From a bacterium BMS3Abin14 (GTDB lineage: Bacteria; BMS3Abin14): a stretch of DNA of 19,795 nt. The stretch spans positions 1-19,795 of the forward strand of contig BDTG01000026.1 in NCBI GenBank assembly GCA_002897695.1, written 5' to 3'. The position numbers and the translations under genes were made by a program. This document shows positions 15,603 to 19,795 of this stretch, one piece after another. The notes beneath the pieces are model-generated. The model searched no databases. It was not told the origin of the DNA and was given only the letters and a program-made list of their open reading frames with translations. Each line of letters opens with the position of its first letter. The stretch's first letter is position 1.

Positions 15603-16826
15603 CGTCTGCTCCTCCACCGGACGCTTTTTTCGCGGCCTTGTTCTCATACATCCTCCGGTCCGCCTCGATGATCAACTCCTCGAAGAAGGCCGACCGATCA
15701 GGATCATACTCCACGGCGCCGAAACTGACTTTGAGAAAGTAGGGCTTGCCCGATTCGGCGTTGGCCTCCTCCAGATTCCGTTGGAGGCGGTCAGTGATCA
15801 TTTTCTCACAACTCTCACCGGTATCGAGGGCAAAGACAAGAAACTCATCCCCGCCCATCCTGGCCAGCAGGTCCGACTGACGGAAGGTAGAGCGCAGAAC
15901 CTGGGAGAACAGGGTCAGCGCCGCATCCCCCTCCTTGTGACCATAGACATCGTTGATCTGTTTGAAGTCGTCAAGATCAAAGTACAACAGTATGAGGGCC
16001 TTGAAGTTGACCCGGTCAATGAGCCTGGTCGCCTGTTGGGCCAGCACAAGGAATCCCCGGCGGTTGGAAAGACCGGTGAGATAATCCTCCAGGGACATCG
16101 CTTTCAGGTCGACAAGGTATTTTTTACGGCGCTCGACGGAAGTGAATACAAGAAAAATCAACGCAAGCCCCACGATCCAGAGAAAGATACCGATTGCAAT
16201 TTCTTTTTTCGTGTTGACGGAAAAGGCCCAGATGAGGTCAGTCACATCGAGGGTAACGCTCGCTCCACCACGAACGTCCCCCAGGTGATATCCCTGGATC
16301 GCATGACAATCGAGGCACATCTTCTCCGCGTAAATGGGTCTGAGGTACCTGAACAGTTCCCGGTTCCCGGGGGCCTTGGAAAACCCGTAAACGCGTGGCT
16401 CGCCCTTCTCGACCCTCAGAAGGGCAGACCGTTCCCACGGATCGGGAGCGTTTTTTGGATTCAGGGGTTTTAAGCTGGTCAGATGAAACCGGATTTTTCG
16501 AGTTTTGTCGGGAACAGCTGACAAAAGCCTTATCATCTCGGGAAAAAGGATCTGCGTAAACCTCCTGCCGTCAGTGGCGAGCACGCCGCCGGGAGTTATT
16601 TTCATCTTCTCAGGCACCTTGACGGAGGAATCGAGAAAAATCCCGTCCCGTACATGATGTTCCATCTGATCATTTCGCCCATGTACGCATCGAGCGCCAT
16701 GGCCCGGTCCAGGGCAAGGGTTTCCAGACGGTTTTTTTCATGGACCCGCCAATATTGAAAAAAAACGGCAGCAATGACCGTCCACAGGAGGGCAACACCG
16801 AAAAGAATGTATCTGTTTTTAATCAC
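15586..16826 (-). pseudogene. Membrane DUF3365-GGDEF diguanylate cyclase with heme-binding motif, broken by a frameshift
   Basis: Two frames together encode one protein of about 414 residues. The first (GTG at 16826, GAGG 11 nt upstream) gives a membrane helix and the start of a periplasmic DUF3365/Tll0287-like sensor (MIRWNIMYGTG). The second continues with IFLDSSVKVPEK. It contains CLDCH at 16317-16303, a c-type heme site, then a second membrane helix and a GGDEF domain with the full GGDEF signature (15855-15841) and an RQSD inhibitory site five residues before it. The frames join near 16636-16644, in a GGGATTTTT tract, where one base is missing relative to an intact gene. The join could be a real inactivating deletion, a read error in the homopolymer, or recoding. 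The rest of both frames looks under selection, so a recent loss or a sequence error is most likely. Confidence 0.85.
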
Positions 16827-16878
16827 ACCATGTATCCTCGGTCATGCATTCTGCTTCCCAACGATCTCATGGAACCGG

Positions 16879-17244
16879 TCAGAAACTTCGCTGCGGCTTC
16901 GGTGGAATTTTTTCCAGGACCACGGGGTGAAAATACCACGTGTAGGAGTAGAGTCCGAAGGGAACGGTCACGGTCATACTGTACTTGGCCTCCACCCTGA
17001 TAAGCCCCCTCTCCTCATCCTTGACCACCACCAGATTGTCCCCATTCACGGGCACCTTGTACCCCCTGGCCGAGTCCAGAAGCCTGTTTCTGGCTCGAAT
17101 TACTGTGCCGTAGTTCATCAGGTGAGCCTGGATGCCCATCTCGTGGGAAAATATCTTGTTCCGAATGTACGGGGTACCCAGCCGGACGCCGGCGACCCCT
17201 CCGTAGATAAGAACGGCAATGATAATATAATTTTTAAGCCTCAC
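16879..17244 (-). CDS. Small membrane-anchored protein of unknown function
   Basis: The 121-residue product has one N-terminal hydrophobic segment (residues 6-20 or so) after a short basic start, and a polar remainder that probably faces the periplasm, with a conserved-looking SMTVTVPFGLYSYTWYF stretch near the C-terminus. GTG at 17244 has AGGAGG 5 nt upstream, a very strong site. It lies 57 nt after lepB. In gammaproteobacteria a similar-sized single-helix DUF4845 protein follows lepB; position and architecture are similar here, but I cannot show homology. It could be a divergent relative or a lineage-specific envelope protein. Confidence 0.8.
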   Translation of the reverse strand: MRLKNYIIIAVLIYGGVAGVRLGTPYIRNKIFSHEMGIQAHLMNYGTVIRARNRLLDSARGYKVPVNGDNLVVVKDEERGLIRVEAKYSMTVTVPFGLYSYTWYFHPVVLEKIPPKPQRSF

Positions 17245-17301
17245 GCCGGCCTCCTGTGCAAGTCGCCCTGTCTTCCTGAAAAACTCCTCCAGTCGGCCTC
17301 T

Positions 17302-17973
17302 TCATTTCAGCAGCTCACCCATACGGCCGATCCTCGGCAGACTTCTTGACTTGTCCCACGACCAGTAGATCATGAAGGCCTTGCCCCTGACATTTTTCAG
17401 GGGAACGAATCCCCAGAAACGGCTGTCGTTGCTGTTGTCCCTGTTGTCCCCCATCATGAAGAGCTTCCCCTCCGGCACGGTGACAGGCCCGAAGTTGTCC
17501 CTCCCCTCCATGAACCCCGAAGGGGAACTGTCGAAGTACCTTGCATGCACATCCGGGACCATTTTGCCGTTGACGAAAAGCTTCTTCTTTCGCATCTCCA
17601 CAGTGTCTCCGCCCACAGCCACGCAGCGCTTGATGAAATCAATCCTCGGGTTTTTCGGGTACTTGAAGACGATGATATCCCCCCTGTGCGGTTTTTCAAA
17701 AACCAGAACCCTGCTGTCCATGAAAGGGATATCATAGCCGTAAATAAATTTACTGACCAGAATGTGATCGCCCACGAGCAGGGTAGGCACCATGGAGGGC
17801 GAGGGAATCTTGAAGGCCTGGACAACGAAGGTCCTGATGAAGAGGGCGAGGACCAGAGCCAGCACAATGGCCTCGACATACTCGCCGACCTTACTGTGTC
17901 TCTTCGTCTTCCACCACGCAAACAGGCCTCCTTTCCCTGGGATGGTTTCGGTTTGATCGTTATCCTTCGACAC
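17302..17973 (-). CDS. lepB: Signal peptidase I
   Basis: The 223-residue membrane protease removes signal peptides from exported proteins. One transmembrane segment lies at about 33-52. The catalytic Ser60 sits in KIPSPSMVPTL and the general base Lys115 in DFIKRCVAVGGD. The box MGDNRDNSNDSRFWGFVP near the C-terminus completes the S26 signature. The start is GTG at 17973 with AGGAG 6 nt upstream. lepA ends only 12 nt before it, the common lepA-lepB pair. All catalytic residues are present, so it should be active. Confidence 0.97.
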   Translation of the reverse strand: MSKDNDQTETIPGKGGLFAWWKTKRHSKVGEYVEAIVLALVLALFIRTFVVQAFKIPSPSMVPTLLVGDHILVSKFIYGYDIPFMDSRVLVFEKPHRGDIIVFKYPKNPRIDFIKRCVAVGGDTVEMRKKKLFVNGKMVPDVHARYFDSSPSGFMEGRDNFGPVTVPEGKLFMMGDNRDNSNDSRFWGFVPLKNVRGKAFMIYWSWDKSRSLPRIGRMGELLK

Positions 17974-17985
17974 TCGTTTCTCCTC

Positions 17986-19785
17986 TCAATTATCCACCTT
18001 AAGGACGGCCATGAAGGCGTCCTGGGGTATCTGTACCTTGCCCACGTTCTTCATCCTCTTCTTGCCTTCCTTCTGCTTTTCCAGCAATTTTCTCTTACGT
18101 GTTACGTCACCGCCATAGCATTTGGCAAGGACATTTTTCCTCAGGGCCCTTACGACCTCCCGGGCGATCACCCTGTTGCCTATGGACGCCTGGATGACCA
18201 CCTCGAACATCTGGCGCGGGATGAGGCCTCTCATCTTTCCTGCCAACTCCCGGCCCCTGTAATAGGCCTTCTCCCGGGGAACAATGATCGACAGGGCATC
18301 AACCGCCTCACCGTTGACCCTGAGGTCCAGTTTGACCAGATCCCCCGGGCGGTATCCCTCCGGGTCGTAATCGAAGGACGCGTAGCCTTTGCTGATGGAT
18401 TTGAGCCTGTCGTAAAAGTCGAAGATAACCTCAGCCAGGGGAAGGTCGTACTCCAGAATGACCCTTCGCCCCTCCAGATAGTTCATGGCCTTCTGTTCAC
18501 CTCTCCTCTCCGTAAGGAGGGCCAGTATCCCTCCCAGGTAGTTGTCGGGGACCATGATGGTGGCACGGACATAGGGCTCATGGATCTCCGCGATGTCGCC
18601 GGCGCCCGGCAGTCTGGCCGGGTTGTCCACATCAGACCATCCACCATCCGTCTTTTTGACCCGGTAGACAACGGTAGGCGCCGTAGTAACAAGATCCAGC
18701 TCAAAGTGGCGTTCAAGGCGTTCCTGAACCACCTCCATGTGCAGCATTCCCAAAAACCCGCACCTGAACCCGAAGCCAAGGGCCTCGGAGGTCTCCGGTT
18801 CATAGGCCAGAGAGGAATCGTTGAGCTGAAGCCTCTCCAGAGCCTCCCTGAGGGCGGAAAAATCCTCGCTCACGGCAGGATAAAGCCCCGCGAAGACCAT
18901 GGGGCGTACAGCCCGAAATCCCGGCAACACAGCCGTAGCGGGCCTGGATTGCTGTGTTACCGTGTCCCCAACCTGCATGACCTTGATGTCTTTAAGCCCG
19001 GTCACCAGATATCCGACTTCGCCCGCGGAGAGGCGCTGAACGGCAACCGCCGCCGGGGTAAAAACACCCAACTCCCCCACATCGTGGACCCCCCCCTGGA
19101 CCATCAGACGAATCTCGTCCTTCGGTCTCAGAATCCCATCGAAGACCCTGAGCAGGGATACAACGCCCACGTAGTTATCGTACCAGGAATCCATGATCAG
19201 CGCCCTGGTCAGGCCGGAAGGATCGCCCTTTGGCGGCGGCACTCTATTGACGATAGCCTCCAGCAGGGCCGGCACGCCGGTGCCGGCCTTGGCGCTGACC
19301 TCGAGAACATCCTCGGGATCAATTCCAAGGACGGATTTCAGCTCTTCCCTTACGCGGCCGGGGTCCGCGCTTGGAAGGTCAATCTTGTTGATGACCGGGA
19401 TTATCACCAGGTCCTGTTCCACAGCGAGGTAGGTGTTGGCAATTGTCTGGGCCTCCACCCCCTGGGACGCGTCCACTACCAGGACCGCGCCTTCACAGGC
19501 GGCAAGGGAACGGGAGACCTCATATGTGAAATCCACGTGGCCCGGTGTGTCAATGAGGTTCAGCTGATACAGATGCCCGTTATCCGCCCTGTAGGAAAGG
19601 CGGGCCGTCTGGGCCTTGATGGTGATGCCCCTCTCCCGCTCGATGTCCATGGAATCGAGAATCTGCTCCGTCATATCCCTTTTGGCCACCGCCCCGGTAA
19701 TCTCAAGAATCCTGTCGGCCAGAGTGTACTGGCCCTGACTTATGTTGGCTATTATGGAGAAATTTCTGATCTGAACCTGTTTCAC
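17986..19785 (-). CDS. lepA: Elongation factor 4 (LepA) with a degenerate GTP-binding P-loop
   Basis: The 599-residue protein is full length and matches EF4 throughout: RGITIK (G2), DTPGHVDF (G3), NKIDLP (G4), SAK (G5), the domain II and III blocks, and the C-terminal [19 protein letters not shown] tail. EF4 acts on stalled or mistranslocated ribosomes using GTP. The exception is G1: the family AHIDHGKST reads ANISQGQYT at residues 13-21 (19749-19723). It therefore loses both His residues, the Asp, the essential Lys and the Mg-binding Ser. Start is GTG at 19785 with GGAAAGAG upstream, and homology begins within a few residues, so nothing is missing at the N-terminus. As written the protein should not bind GTP normally. 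Family identity is secure; activity is in doubt. Confidence 0.96.
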   Translation of the reverse strand: MKQVQIRNFSIIANISQGQYTLADRILEITGAVAKRDMTEQILDSMDIERERGITIKAQTARLSYRADNGHLYQLNLIDTPGHVDFTYEVSRSLAACEGAVLVVDASQGVEAQTIANTYLAVEQDLVIIPVINKIDLPSADPGRVREELKSVLGIDPEDVLEVSAKAGTGVPALLEAIVNRVPPPKGDPSGLTRALIMDSWYDNYVGVVSLLRVFDGILRPKDEIRLMVQGGVHDVGELGVFTPAAVAVQRLSAGEVGYLVTGLKDIKVMQVGDTVTQQSRPATAVLPGFRAVRPMVFAGLYPAVSEDFSALREALERLQLNDSSLAYEPETSEALGFGFRCGFLGMLHMEVVQERLERHFELDLVTTAPTVVYRVKKTDGGWSDVDNPARLPGAGDIAEIHEPYVRATIMVPDNYLGGILALLTERRGEQKAMNYLEGRRVILEYDLPLAEVIFDFYDRLKSISKGYASFDYDPEGYRPGDLVKLDLRVNGEAVDALSIIVPREKAYYRGRELAGKMRGLIPRQMFEVVIQASIGNRVIAREVVRALRKNVLAKCYGGDVTRKRKLLEKQKEGKKRMKNVGKVQIPQDAFMAVLKVDN

Positions 19786-19795
19786 TTCTCTTTCC

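Noticed and set aside
16636-16645. Programmed -1 ribosomal frameshift to rescue the GGDEF gene
   Set aside because: The site in the zero frame is A TTT TTC, not an X XXY YYZ slippery heptamer, and I see no clear downstream pseudoknot. A deletion or read error is simpler, though not excluded.

Overview
The window is a bacterial chromosomal segment dominated by one long minus-strand de novo pyrimidine operon. In transcription order it reads pyrR-pyrB-pyrC-carA-carB-(transglutaminase lipoprotein)-pyrK-pyrD-pyrF-(receiver protein)-pyrE, about 13148 down to 360. The order matches the Bacillus-type pyr operon, without a uracil permease. Other traits point elsewhere: a probable c-type-heme DUF3365 sensor, many c-di-GMP proteins, a PyrE of the Thermus-like family with a CxxC tail, and lepA-lepB next door. 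I infer a Desulfobacterota/Desulfuromonadota-like ('deltaproteobacterial') organism, probably anaerobic because the dihydroorotate dehydrogenase is the NAD-linked PyrD-PyrK type. The phylum is an inference, not a demonstration.

Layout. 1-359 is a non-coding, repeat-rich tail after pyrE. 360-13148 is the pyr operon. Most genes are tightly packed (pyrR/pyrB, pyrB/pyrC, carB/transglutaminase and receiver/pyrE overlap), but the joints around pyrK, pyrD, pyrF and pyrE are filled with short dispersed repeats: heptamers, octamers, imperfect palindromes and CTTTGCGG/CTCTGCG mosaics. 13149-13433 is a divergent control region with a good sigma70-type promoter on each strand. The pyr leader also carries a hairpin resembling a PyrR-binding loop and a possible attenuator. 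13434-14831 (plus strand) encodes a PilZ protein and a receiver-HD-GYP phosphodiesterase. 14838-16826 (minus) encodes a receiver-PilZ protein and a membrane DUF3365-GGDEF diguanylate cyclase broken by a one-base frameshift. 16879-19785 (minus) holds a small membrane protein, lepB and lepA.

How the genes work together. CarA/CarB make carbamoyl phosphate and PyrB, PyrC, PyrD/PyrK, PyrE and PyrF convert it to UMP; PyrR would sense UMP and control the leader. Next to it sits a c-di-GMP module with synthesis (GGDEF), breakdown (HD-GYP) and reception (two PilZ proteins).

Most unusual observations. (1) LepA/EF4 has a destroyed P-loop: the family AHIDHGKST reads ANISQGQYT while the other GTPase motifs look intact. 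(2) PyrR has lost the KTRG-type pyrophosphate loop (GIPEPG instead) but keeps its PRPP motif. (3) The diguanylate cyclase is frameshifted. (4) A lone receiver protein and a transglutaminase lipoprotein are embedded in the pyr operon. (5) Dispersed repeats abut or contain the stop codons of several operon genes and lie over one ribosome binding site.
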